Source of the DNA: Solibacillus isronensis
GTDB taxonomy: Bacteria; Bacillota; Bacilli; Bacillales_A; Planococcaceae
Assembly: GCF_900168685.1 (NCBI RefSeq)
Contig: NZ_FVZN01000014.1
Location: 1-64,000, forward strand
Direction: 5' to 3'
DNA length: 64,000 nucleotides
A program made the translations under genes and the position numbers. The notes beneath the pieces are model-generated. The model saw only the letters and a list, made by a program, of their open reading frames with translations. It made no database searches and had not been told where the DNA came from. Positions 34,665-43,579 of this stretch are shown here, piece by piece. How positions within the stretch are numbered: position 1 is the stretch's first letter; each line of letters begins with the position of its first letter.

Positions 34665-35855
34665 TTATTTTAAGCAATATTTAGCAACGACTTCTGCACC
34701 AGCTTTTGCTGCAACTAATAATGCCCGTTCATCAATATCGAACTTTGGATGATGGTTCATATAAGGTACATCTAAGTACGTTGGTTGGCAGCCAATATAA
34801 TAAAAAGTGGACGGCTTTGCGAGTGCATAATACGCAAAATCCTCTGACCCTGAAAACAACGGTGCTTCTTCAATCACAATGATTTCTTCCTGTTCCGAAG
34901 CTTCCAATGTTTCAACGACAAAGTTTGTCAGGTCCTTATCGTTAACTAACGGTGGATAATCCTTTTCGTAAGTGAGCATGCAAGTAACACCAAACTGGAC
35001 TTCTAAACCGTCTACTAACCGTTTGATTTCCTTTTCAATCGTAGCGTGAACAGTGTCGTTCATATAACGCACATCACCTTCAAGTGTTACCGCATCTTTA
35101 ATAACATTGAACGTGCCTTTTCCATCAAAGGAACCGATTGTGACAACACCCATATCATACGGGTTTAACCGTCTACTAATAACCGTTTGTACTGTCGTTA
35201 CAAAATTTGAGGCTGCAACAATCGCATCATTTGCCAGGTGAGGGGAAGAACCATGCCCTCCTGTACCATGGACAACCAGTTTGAAAAATGAGCGGCCTGC
35301 CATTGCAGCCCCAGCACGGTAGCCGATATGTCCGACTTTAAATGTTGGGAATAAATGTGCTCCGATTATAATTTTACAGTCATCGAGTAAGCCGGATGCC
35401 ATCATACTTTTGGCACCACCAGGGGGTTTTTCCTCTGCATGCTGATGAATAATTTTTACTGTTCCATGAAGTTCATCTTTTAATTGAATAAGACAGTCCG
35501 CTAAAATAAGCAAATATGCGGTATGACCGTCATGACCGCAAGCGTGCATGACACCTGGTTTTTTCGACTTGAATGGGACATCTGTTTCTTCTTCAATTGG
35601 TAAAGCATCAAAATCTGCACGTATTCCGATGACAGGCCCCGGATGACTGCCTTGAATTTCTACAATAATTCCGTAGCCATTGCCGACATTTCGATGAATT
35701 GTTACGTCTTTATTTTCATAGAAATCTGTGATATATTGCGCCGTTTGCTGTTCTTCAAATGAGAGTTCCGGATTTTCATGCAGATGACGGCGAATTGCGA
35801 TCATCTCATCGTTCCGAGCTGCTAACTTATCCATTAACTGTTGTTTAATTGTCAT
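34665..35855 (-). CDS. M20-family amidohydrolase
   Basis: Metal-dependent hydrolase of 396 residues of the hippurate hydrolase/N-acyl-amino acid deacylase group. Motifs are IGIRADFDALPIEEE, MHACGHDGHTAYLL (metal Cys-x-His), HQHAEEKPPGGAKSM (catalytic Glu-Glu), and SGSEDFAYYA with a C-terminal ligand. It removes an acyl group from an amino acid or related amide. Its start overlaps the upstream membrane-protein stop by 4 bp (ATGA). It is the last gene of a three-gene operon with two membrane proteins that probably import its substrate. Confidence 0.9.
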   Translation of the reverse strand: MTIKQQLMDKLAARNDEMIAIRRHLHENPELSFEEQQTAQYITDFYENKDVTIHRNVGNGYGIIVEIQGSHPGPVIGIRADFDALPIEEETDVPFKSKKPGVMHACGHDGHTAYLLILADCLIQLKDELHGTVKIIHQHAEEKPPGGAKSMMASGLLDDCKIIIGAHLFPTFKVGHIGYRAGAAMAGRSFFKLVVHGTGGHGSSPHLANDAIVAASNFVTTVQTVISRRLNPYDMGVVTIGSFDGKGTFNVIKDAVTLEGDVRYMNDTVHATIEKEIKRLVDGLEVQFGVTCMLTYEKDYPPLVNDKDLTNFVVETLEASEQEEIIVIEEAPLFSGSEDFAYYALAKPSTFYYIGCQPTYLDVPYMNHHPKFDIDERALLVAAKAGAEVVAKYCLK

Positions 35856-36559
35856 GATGCTTGTTCACTCGCTTTCATTTTTTCAAGAATAATGGCAAAG
35901 ATGACTGTTCCTGCAATACAAATAAATGTTTGGAACGACTGTGGTACTGGGCCAAGTGCCGCGAAAACACCTAATCCAATTGCAACAATTCCCCAAACAG
36001 GCTTTTTAAGGGCAAACTGTGCGAGCACTCCTCCAAAAATAGCAGGCAATACAAAGCTGAAGCTCGCGCGGATTGACTCCGGCAGCGCATTAATTAAGTA
36101 AGAACCACCTAAAATTACAGCAATTAGCATTGTTGTATTCACAATTGAAGCTGCAGAAATCGCTAATGTCGCTGTAACTTCCCCTTTGCGCGTTCCTGGC
36201 TCTGCTTTCACGATGGATTGGGCAATAGATGCGCTAGGTAAGCACATATTCCCGATATTACCTGTTAGAAAGGCCAAATACGTACCCGACACACCTAATA
36301 TAGGGTAGTAGCTAATTGGCTCTACAAACCAGATGATTGCTACAACGGCCCCGTAACTTAAAAAACCTGTTAAAATTACAGACCATCCTGGATGGTACCC
36401 AAGACCAAATGATAAATAGAGGGGAAGGGCAATCGTACAAATGATGACACCCCAAATAGTAAGACGACCCCAGAAATGTGCTTGACTATGGAAAGTTGCA
36501 AAATTTTTCTCGTTCTTTGTAGGTGAAGCAACTGTTGTGTGACGCTCTAAAACGACCAT
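35852..36559 (-). CDS. membrane protein of the amidohydrolase operon
   Basis: Integral membrane protein of 235 residues with about six hydrophobic segments. No domain name is certain. GNIGNMCLPSASIAQSIVK and the C-terminal VFAALGPVPQSFQTF are distinctive. It lies between the DUF5058-like gene (19 nt before it) and the amidohydrolase (4-bp overlap), so the pair is likely a two-part permease or channel. SD AAGGAGGAAG. Confidence 0.65.
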   Translation of the reverse strand: MVVLERHTTVASPTKNEKNFATFHSQAHFWGRLTIWGVIICTIALPLYLSFGLGYHPGWSVILTGFLSYGAVVAIIWFVEPISYYPILGVSGTYLAFLTGNIGNMCLPSASIAQSIVKAEPGTRKGEVTATLAISAASIVNTTMLIAVILGGSYLINALPESIRASFSFVLPAIFGGVLAQFALKKPVWGIVAIGLGVFAALGPVPQSFQTFICIAGTVIFAIILEKMKASEQAS

Positions 36560-36578
36560 TTTAATCTTCCTCCTTCTA

Positions 36579-37289
36579 TTAAATTAAGAAATACCCGACG
36601 CTCATACCAATCAAAATAACTAATCCAAGCGACCATTCACGTAGCCAGTTTTGGTTGAAACGATGTGCTGCCCACATAATAGCTGGCATTACCAATAAAG
36701 CGACTAAAAAAATAATCGTTTCATTCATGCCTTTTGCGATTTGGCCTCCACCAAAATAACCGAAAGCACCAATCATTGCTGCAGTCGAAACGACACTTAA
36801 CCACTTTGCACGGTTGCCGCCACCGCTCGTTAACTTACTTTGAAGACGGCCAAGTGATTTGGTGAATAAAGCTGTTACAAGCAACCAGCCCATGCCACCT
36901 AAACACATTGTCCACGCTGCTGCTGTGAACGCTTGTGCTGAGAAGCTTTTATCACTTAACTGTTCACCCGCCGCTTCGGCCCCGAGACTAGCTCCTACTG
37001 TTTCGATTGGTGCGGATCCGACAATACCAATTCGCATCATTGTTGTTGGTTCACCAATTAAAGTTATTAAAGAAATGGCAACAATGATAATGGCAAATGA
37101 CGGACCGAGTGAACTAATTGCACCTGTTCGAATAATCGAAGACACTTCCTTATTCGTTAAGCCGACTTCCGGTGCAACTTTTTTCGAAATACGTATAAAG
37201 ACAATAGCTTGGAAAATCACGATGAGCACTACGACAAATGCTATAATCCATAAAACCGGATGATCCATAATTTCTGATGCTATGATCAA
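36579..37289 (-). CDS. DUF5058-like membrane protein
   Basis: Protein of 236 residues with about six membrane helices. It begins DHPVLWIIAFVVVLIVIFQ and holds EVGLTNKEVSSIIRTGAISSLGPSFAIIIVA, as in the DUF5058 family (by eye). TTG is the start, with SD GGAGGGG 7 nt upstream. It is the first gene of the amidohydrolase operon and divergent from a PucR-type regulator. A transport role is inference from context. Confidence 0.7.
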   Translation of the reverse strand: MIIASEIMDHPVLWIIAFVVVLIVIFQAIVFIRISKKVAPEVGLTNKEVSSIIRTGAISSLGPSFAIIIVAISLITLIGEPTTMMRIGIVGSAPIETVGASLGAEAAGEQLSDKSFSAQAFTAAAWTMCLGGMGWLLVTALFTKSLGRLQSKLTSGGGNRAKWLSVVSTAAMIGAFGYFGGGQIAKGMNETIIFLVALLVMPAIMWAAHRFNQNWLREWSLGLVILIGMSVGYFLI

Positions 37290-37434
37290 TATGACCCCTC
37301 CTTTTAATTGACTAACAATTCAGTTTTTTTTTACACTATACTTTGTTTCCTTATTGCGAAACAATGTGTAATCCTCTATATTTATAAATAAAATTATGTA
37401 ATATTCTATATATTTAAGAGAGAGGGGCATGTCT

Positions 37435-39252
37435 ATGTCAGATGGACAAGAAGCAATTCTACGTCAATTAACACTATCCAATAAACAGTTATCTATCCTC
37501 GTGGAAAGTATTCGGACAATCACTTCCAAACTCCATATTGATGAAGTATTACATACAATCATGCGTCATGCACTGGATGTTATTCCTGAAGCGGATGCGG
37601 GGTATTTAATGCTTTTTGATGAACAAAAGCAATGTCTTATTCCTAAAACCTATATTCATTTTCCTCCACTTATTGAGCAATTTCAAACAAAGCCAAATGA
37701 GGCCATCACTGGTCGTGTATTTGCGACAGGAATCGGTGAGTTCTTTAACAGTTACGATGAAATTATGGCTGCTATGTACCATCAAAATGTAAGCCCCCGT
37801 AACTTACGGACAATTTTAAAAAGTGCACATGTTCCGCAGGCGGCGCTTTGTGTACCGATAACCGTAGATACTAAGCCGATTGGCATCATGATCCTTCACC
37901 AACTCCAGAAGAAAAGAGACCTCACACAAGAAGATCTATTATTTTTCCAAGCCTTTGCCGATCAGGTAGGGGTGGCAATTCAAAAAGCCCAGTATTATGA
38001 ACAGATGATTGAAAAAGTAAAAGAAGCGCACGAATTATCTCTGGCCTTAGAGACAAAACATACGCTTCTTAAACAACGTTATGATGTGCATGCTAGATTA
38101 AATCAATTGCTATTGCAAAACGAATCAATATCCGTCATTTTAAAGGAACTGCAAAATTTAACGCAATTACCAATTGGTTTTTATGATGCAAATGATGATG
38201 TGTTTTTTGAAGAGGTTCTGTTAATTCCCCATCACACAAAAACAAAAATAAAAAAACAATTACTATTTAAAATGAGTCCATTTGAATACCGACTTAAAAA
38301 TGACCGCAGCTTTATTGTTTATCCTCTCTATAATTTGGATATTTGTTTAGGGAGCATGATTATTGAACAGAAAGGCATCATTTCCTACAAAGATCAGCAA
38401 ACACTGGAACAGGGGGCCAATATATTAACGCTGCAAATTTTACGAAACAAAAATATTCAAGAACTCCATAACAAACGAATCCAGGAAACATTCCATCAAA
38501 TTATCGATGCACCGAATCAAAAATCAATTGCATCTACGGCGTATCACTTGGATTTGGATGTCGAGGATTACTACCGGTTATGTATAATCGAGTTCAAACA
38601 ATCGACGGAAATGTTATCAATTGATCAACATTTACATCAGTTCATCTCGCTCCTAAAAGAACAATTTTCAGGTGAACGGAAATTACTGTTTTATGAAAAA
38701 AACAAAATTACACTGTTAATTGGTGTGCCGTCGCCAATAACGCTTACTACATTAAACGAAACGTTCTCGAGGCTTCAAAAAAAGTGGCAGTTACAGCATA
38801 AGCCGCTTTTCCGTTGTGCAATCAGTAAACAGTATAAAACGCTTCAGACCGTTTCCGCTCTTTTCGAGGAAGCACTGCAAACATTGCGCTTTTTACATGT
38901 TCGTGATGATTGGACGATTACGAGCTATGATAAAATCGGACTCAATCAGCTAGTTTTACAAATCCCGCCACAAGATTTGGCAAACTTCATTCATGAACAG
39001 ATCGGTGAGTTATTAGTTCAGTCGAACAAAACTCACCTATATGAAACATTGCTGGTCTATTTTAAATTTAACCGTTCCATTCAGCAGACAGCACAGCATT
39101 TACACATTCATACCAACACCTTGTACCAGCGCCTAAACCGGATTGAGCAGATGCTAAATATCTCTTTGCAAATACAGGAGGATGCTTTAAAAATACAGTT
39201 AGCGTGTTATTTGAAGGAAAATTATTTAACACCTGCAGAAAAAAGAGAGTAA
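37435..39252 (+). CDS. GAF plus PucR-type HTH transcriptional regulator
   Basis: Regulator of 605 residues. A GAF domain (about 20-185; LHIDEVLHTIMRHALDVIPEADAGYLML) probably senses a small ligand, followed by a coiled linker, a middle domain and a C-terminal PucR/CdaR HTH (LLVYFKFNRSIQQTAQHLHIHTNTLYQRLNRIEQML, about 550-585). The second ATG (37435) fits SD AGAGAGGGG better than the first (37429). It is divergent from the amidohydrolase operon by 145 bp and is the natural candidate to activate it. Confidence 0.88.
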   Translation: MSDGQEAILRQLTLSNKQLSILVESIRTITSKLHIDEVLHTIMRHALDVIPEADAGYLMLFDEQKQCLIPKTYIHFPPLIEQFQTKPNEAITGRVFATGIGEFFNSYDEIMAAMYHQNVSPRNLRTILKSAHVPQAALCVPITVDTKPIGIMILHQLQKKRDLTQEDLLFFQAFADQVGVAIQKAQYYEQMIEKVKEAHELSLALETKHTLLKQRYDVHARLNQLLLQNESISVILKELQNLTQLPIGFYDANDDVFFEEVLLIPHHTKTKIKKQLLFKMSPFEYRLKNDRSFIVYPLYNLDICLGSMIIEQKGIISYKDQQTLEQGANILTLQILRNKNIQELHNKRIQETFHQIIDAPNQKSIASTAYHLDLDVEDYYRLCIIEFKQSTEMLSIDQHLHQFISLLKEQFSGERKLLFYEKNKITLLIGVPSPITLTTLNETFSRLQKKWQLQHKPLFRCAISKQYKTLQTVSALFEEALQTLRFLHVRDDWTITSYDKIGLNQLVLQIPPQDLANFIHEQIGELLVQSNKTHLYETLLVYFKFNRSIQQTAQHLHIHTNTLYQRLNRIEQMLNISLQIQEDALKIQLACYLKENYLTPAEKRE

Positions 39253-39516
39253 ATTTAGATGGGCGAGGGAGGGTAACTGTACTTCTGGTAAATTAATACA
39301 CCTCAATAAAAATGTATACTAAAATTTCAAGTGAGTATAAAATAGGACAAGTCAGCATTTGGTAGTGAAATTATATTGAAAAAATATGTTGACTAACGGT
39401 TTGCGTAGGGAAGTAACTTTGTATTCGGGAGATGTTGTGCAGAATTTTAATAGTTGACGAAGTAGGGCAATCTACATACCAACAAAAAAAGTTGAAAAAA
39501 TAGAGGATGTGAAACA

Positions 39517-40947
39517 ATGGATTGGTTTGGCAATATATTAGGTGAAGTAAATACAATATTATATTCATATGTACTAATAATTTTATTAGTAGGGACAGGT
39601 ATATTTCTAACGTTCAAAACAAAGTTTATTCAATTTCGATTAATCAAAGATATGTTTAAACTTATAACAGAAGCGGCGCCAACAGATAAGTCAGGAAAAA
39701 AGGGGATATCTTCTTTCCAAGCTTTTACAATATCTGCCGCTTCACGCATCGGAACAGGTAATATTGCGGGTGTTGCGACGGCAATTGCTCTTGGTGGTCC
39801 CGGTGCAATATTTTGGATGTGGATGATTGCGCTTATCGGTGCAGCATCTGCGTTAATTGAAAGTACACTAGCACAAGTATATAAAGTTAAAGATAATAGT
39901 ACTGGGTTGTTTCGTGGCGGCCCTGCTTATTATATGGAAAAAGGTTTAAATAAAAGATGGATGGGCATTCTTTTTGCCATTGTTATTACTATTACTTATG
40001 GCTTTATTTTTAATTCCGTCCAGGCAAATACGATTTCCATTGCATTTGAAGAGAGTTTTGGTGCCAATCGTTTAGTTGTAGGTTTAGTATTGGCTGCTTT
40101 AACAGGGATTATTGTTTTTGGTGGACTAAAGAGGATTGTTAGCTTTACTCAAGTAGTGGTTCCTGTTATGGCAATTTTGTATATTATAATCGCACTTATT
40201 GTTGTATTCCTCAATATTTCCGAAATTCCGGGTGTATTTCTCCTTATCATAAAGTCTGCCTTTGGATTGGAAGAAGCTTTTGCAGGAATGATTGGGGCGG
40301 CAATTATGAATGGTATTAAACGCGGATTATTCTCCAATGAAGCTGGGATAGGGTCTGCCCCTAACGCAGCAGCAACAGCGGATGTTTCCCATCCAGTTAA
40401 GCAAGGGTTGATTCAAGCTCTTGGTGTATTTATAGACACATTAGTCGTTTGTACTGCAACAGCAGCAATCGTATTATTAGGCGATGCATACCTTCAATCT
40501 GACGCAACTTCAGTTAATTTAACGCAAGCATCTTTAGTTGGTAATTTAGGCGATTGGGCAGGAAGCTTCTTAGCGATCATTGTATTTATGTTTGCCTTTA
40601 GTACGGTTATTGGCAATTACTATTATGGTGAATCGAATATTAGTTTTATAAAAGAATCAAAAATGGGCTTATTGGTATTCCGTATTTTTGTCGTACTTTT
40701 CGTTATGTTCGGCTCAATTGCAAAAGTACAAATTGTTTGGGATTTAGCGGATCTATTTATGGCCTTTATGGCAATCATCAACTTAATTGCTGTTCTTCAA
40801 CTTTGGAAAGTGGCCAAACCGGTTGTTAATGATTATTTAAATCAGCGCAAGCAAGGCAAAGATCCAGTCTTCTATAAGAAAAACGTACCTAATATTGGTG
40901 ATGTGGAATGCTGGGGAGAAGATGAAGAATTAGAAAGAAAACGTTAA
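39517..40947 (+). CDS. alanine/glycine:cation symporter (AgcS family)
   Basis: Sodium- or proton-coupled importer of alanine or glycine, 476 residues and about eleven helices. Family motifs are FQAFTISAASRIGTGNIAGVATAIALGGPGAIFWMW and GLFSNEAGIGSAPNAAATADVSHPVKQG. SD AGAGGATG 8-9 nt before ATG. No glycine riboswitch is present in the 263-bp upstream spacer. A long perfect terminator follows. Confidence 0.95.
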   Translation: MDWFGNILGEVNTILYSYVLIILLVGTGIFLTFKTKFIQFRLIKDMFKLITEAAPTDKSGKKGISSFQAFTISAASRIGTGNIAGVATAIALGGPGAIFWMWMIALIGAASALIESTLAQVYKVKDNSTGLFRGGPAYYMEKGLNKRWMGILFAIVITITYGFIFNSVQANTISIAFEESFGANRLVVGLVLAALTGIIVFGGLKRIVSFTQVVVPVMAILYIIIALIVVFLNISEIPGVFLLIIKSAFGLEEAFAGMIGAAIMNGIKRGLFSNEAGIGSAPNAAATADVSHPVKQGLIQALGVFIDTLVVCTATAAIVLLGDAYLQSDATSVNLTQASLVGNLGDWAGSFLAIIVFMFAFSTVIGNYYYGESNISFIKESKMGLLVFRIFVVLFVMFGSIAKVQIVWDLADLFMAFMAIINLIAVLQLWKVAKPVVNDYLNQRKQGKDPVFYKKNVPNIGDVECWGEDEELERKR

Positions 40948-41011
40948 ATTGAAGTGGCGCCACTATTAATGGATGGCGCACGTTACAAAAAATATATTAA
41001 TACTTGAAAAG

Positions 41012-41051
41012 AACCACCTAATTGTTGATATACAACAATTAGGTGGTTTTT
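41012..41051 (+). terminator. terminator after the AgcS gene
   Basis: AACCACCTAATTGTTG and its exact complement form a 16-bp stem with a 5-nt loop and T5. It is closely related to the hairpin at 43300-43343. Confidence 0.92.
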
Positions 41052-41101
41052 CTGGAGAGAGGAAGGTTATATAATTCGAAGAAACATTATTGGAAGCGAG
41101 T

Positions 41102-42082
41102 CTAGTTTAACCCGTACGGCTGTAGACCCTTCTTTTTCACTTGAATACGCCAAACTTCATTTTTTGATGATTCTGTTACGTAGAGGTATCCATCATAAAA
41201 AGCTAGATTGGTTGCGAATGTTCCTGCATCTTCAGGAAGGCGAATGGTTCCGTATTTAAAACCATTGGCGTCAAGTACTACAACTTCGCCAGCTTGGAAA
41301 TGGGCTACGTACAGATTACCTTCAGCATCTACAGCTAATCCATCCGGACCAATTCCACCTTCAAAACGACCGAAAACAAACGGTGATTCAGGAGAATTTT
41401 CAGCATTTACAGAAGGCACAGATAAAATTTGATTTTTGTCAAACTCTGAAATATAGACACGCTGGCCATTTGCTGAAATTGCGATTCCGTTTGGATAGGC
41501 AATATTCTCTGAGAAGAGGATCGCTTCAGTTTCGCCAGGAGGTAAGTAGAAGACGCGACCTGTTGGATGAGTAGCACTAGAACCCATTGGCTCAGTAAAG
41601 TAAAGTCCGCCTGTTTCATCAAAAACAAGGTCATTTAAACCGTTTAAAGGTTTTCCATCATAAGAATTGACAATGGTTTTGCGCTCACCAGTAGCGGGAT
41701 TGTAAGAATAAAGTTCTCCTTTACCGTCCGTAATAAATAAGCGACCATCTTTGTGGAACTTTGCCCCAATTGGCATTAATTTATCTTTATCTCCTAAAAC
41801 TGTTTTAACTTTGTTGTCTTTAATAGTTAGGATTTCACCAGTCGTTGGGCTGACTAACCAGATGTTTCCTTTACGATCAAAGTTAATACCTTCCATGAAT
41901 CCACTACCAGTAGCAACCTTTTCCCATTTACTACTCTGATGAATAATTTCAGAAATGTCATGTCTGTCTTCTGCGGGCACGGGTTTTGTTTCATACAATG
42001 CCTTTGCACCAGCGAATGTGACTGTTATAAGGGAGAGGACAAGAACCAATGTCCATGTAAGTGCACCTTTTTTAGACTTCAT
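41102..42082 (-). CDS. SMP-30/gluconolactonase-like protein, membrane-anchored
   Basis: Six-bladed beta-propeller of 326 residues of the SMP-30/Gluconolactonase/LRE family. An N-terminal hydrophobic segment (about 9-28) suggests an anchor or signal. Repeating blade motifs are seen: GLNDLVFDETGGLYFTEPMGS, NGIAISANGQRVYISEFDKNQ and GPDGLAVDAEGNLYVAHF, with metal-binding residues typical of lactonases. It may hydrolyse a lactone outside the membrane; the substrate is unknown. GTG 42091 opens the frame, but SD AAAGGTGG fits ATG 42082. A perfect palindrome lies 30 bp upstream. Confidence 0.85.
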   Translation of the reverse strand: MKSKKGALTWTLVLVLSLITVTFAGAKALYETKPVPAEDRHDISEIIHQSSKWEKVATGSGFMEGINFDRKGNIWLVSPTTGEILTIKDNKVKTVLGDKDKLMPIGAKFHKDGRLFITDGKGELYSYNPATGERKTIVNSYDGKPLNGLNDLVFDETGGLYFTEPMGSSATHPTGRVFYLPPGETEAILFSENIAYPNGIAISANGQRVYISEFDKNQILSVPSVNAENSPESPFVFGRFEGGIGPDGLAVDAEGNLYVAHFQAGEVVVLDANGFKYGTIRLPEDAGTFATNLAFYDGYLYVTESSKNEVWRIQVKKKGLQPYGLN

Positions 42083-42111
42083 AAATACCACCTTTATTTT
42101 TAGACTATTTT

Positions 42112-42133
42112 AGAATATAAGCGCTTATATTCT
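42112..42133. promoter_or_regulatory. perfect 22-bp palindrome, candidate operator
   Basis: The sequence centred on GCGC (42121-42124), with arms AGAATATAA and its complement, is a perfect 11+11 palindrome, 30 bp upstream of the SMP-30-like start. The length and symmetry fit a dimeric regulator site; the protein is unknown. Confidence 0.6.
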
Positions 42134-42410
42134 TAGTATCATATCAGTTGTTCGCCGGTCTAAATAGCAGAAAAAGTACTCGAATGAAACTAATATAAAG
42201 TAGTAATTTTATCTATTTAGAATAGTATTTATTTGTTATACTGAAAATTTGGATTATTATTTAAGCGAAAAGACAATATAATTACTAAGTAATTAAACTG
42301 TAGGTGTTATAAAGATGGTGATTTATAAAATAGTAACCCTGTTTGTTAGATTCCATCTTTATAATGAAATATGAGGAATAGAACCATCGATTGTCTCAAA
42401 ATATAATTAG
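42134..42410. other. AT-rich spacer, nothing recognised
   Basis: Divergent spacer between the SMP-30-like and MBL genes. No frame, repeat or hairpin with support. Confidence 0.4.
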
Positions 42411-42424
42411 AAGGGGGCGACCTT

Positions 42425-43273
42425 ATGCACGCTATACACAAATTAGGGGAAAGTTTTTGGTATATCACTCCAGTATCGTTGACTGACCGTCCGATTTTAG
42501 GGATGGTGGTTGGCAGTAAAAAGACATTAATGATTGATGCAGGCAACTCGGAAGAACATGTGAATTATTTTCTGGAGGAACTTAAAAAAAGGGGAATTTC
42601 TAAACCGGATTTAGTTGTTTTAACGCATTGGCATTGGGACCATATTTTTGGCCTTTCCGCATTATCTGATGCTGTTTCAATTGCGTCCACAGAGACTAAA
42701 GCGGAAATGGAGAAGCTTATCCCGTTTTCGTGGTCAGATGAAGCCATTGATGCACGAGTAAAAGAAGGCGTGGAAATTGAATTTTGCGCGAAAGCAATTA
42801 AGGAAGAATACAAAAATCACCGGAACATTAACATTACTTTGCCGGATATTACAATAGAGAATAGAGCAGAGATAGATCTAGGTGGAGTAACTTGTGTCGT
42901 ACAACATGTGGGAGGGGACCATGCTGCAGATTCTGTCATTGTGTATATTAAAGAAGAGAAGATTCTGTTCCTTGGGGACTGCATTTATCCGAGATTGTAT
43001 GCCGAAAAAGTACACTATACAATTAGTGAAACGTTACGAGTATTAGATCTATTGGACTCATTTGACGCAGAAACCTACATTCCTTCACACCAACAACCAA
43101 TTTCAAAAGAAAATTTCAATAAAGAAGTTACTATGCTTAGAACGATTGCGAAATATACAGAGGATTGTAATGGGGATCAGCCGAAAATAGTGAAGAAATA
43201 CGAAGACTATGTAAATAGGGAACTTACCGAAGATGAATTAGACACCATTTCCGATTTTGTAAATGGATATTAA
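42425..43273 (+). CDS. MBL-fold metallo-hydrolase
   Basis: Metallo-beta-lactamase-fold protein of 282 residues. The metal motif THWHWDHIFG (residues about 60-70) gives the H-x-H-x-D-H ligands, GGDHAADSV and FLGDCIYPRL the further ones, and the C-terminal YIPSHQQP the last His. It resembles uncharacterised cytosolic hydrolases; the substrate is unknown. SD AAGGGGGCG. The hairpin behind it ends the unit. Confidence 0.88.
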   Translation: MHAIHKLGESFWYITPVSLTDRPILGMVVGSKKTLMIDAGNSEEHVNYFLEELKKRGISKPDLVVLTHWHWDHIFGLSALSDAVSIASTETKAEMEKLIPFSWSDEAIDARVKEGVEIEFCAKAIKEEYKNHRNINITLPDITIENRAEIDLGGVTCVVQHVGGDHAADSVIVYIKEEKILFLGDCIYPRLYAEKVHYTISETLRVLDLLDSFDAETYIPSHQQPISKENFNKEVTMLRTIAKYTEDCNGDQPKIVKKYEDYVNRELTEDELDTISDFVNGY

Positions 43274-43299
43274 ATGATCGCTTCGTAATTAAATTTCAA

Positions 43300-43343
43300 A
43301 AGAACCGCCTAGTTGTTGATGAACAACTAGGCGGTTCTTTTTA
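43300..43343 (+). terminator. terminator after the MBL gene
   Basis: AAGAACCGCCTAGTTGTT and its exact complement make an 18-bp stem with a GATG loop and T5. It shares most of its stem with the hairpin at 41012-41051. Confidence 0.92.
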
Positions 43344-43579
43344 TGGGTGCAATAAGAAATGAATCGTAAATAATTTCTTCTGTTATGAAGCGTATTTAAA
43401 TTGGTCCTATTTAAACAAAAAAATACACCTGCCAAATGCATTGTAAAAAATGCTGACACGTGGTAAATTTATATAGATATGCGTAAAAATAATATTTATG
43501 CGTATATTATCCCTTACTCTAAGTATATATAAAAATTCTTTATTAGTCAACTCTTAAATATTTTCAAGGAGTGAATGTT

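Noticed and set aside
39253-39516. Glycine riboswitch before the AgcS symporter
   Set aside because: No tandem aptamer core was seen in the spacer.
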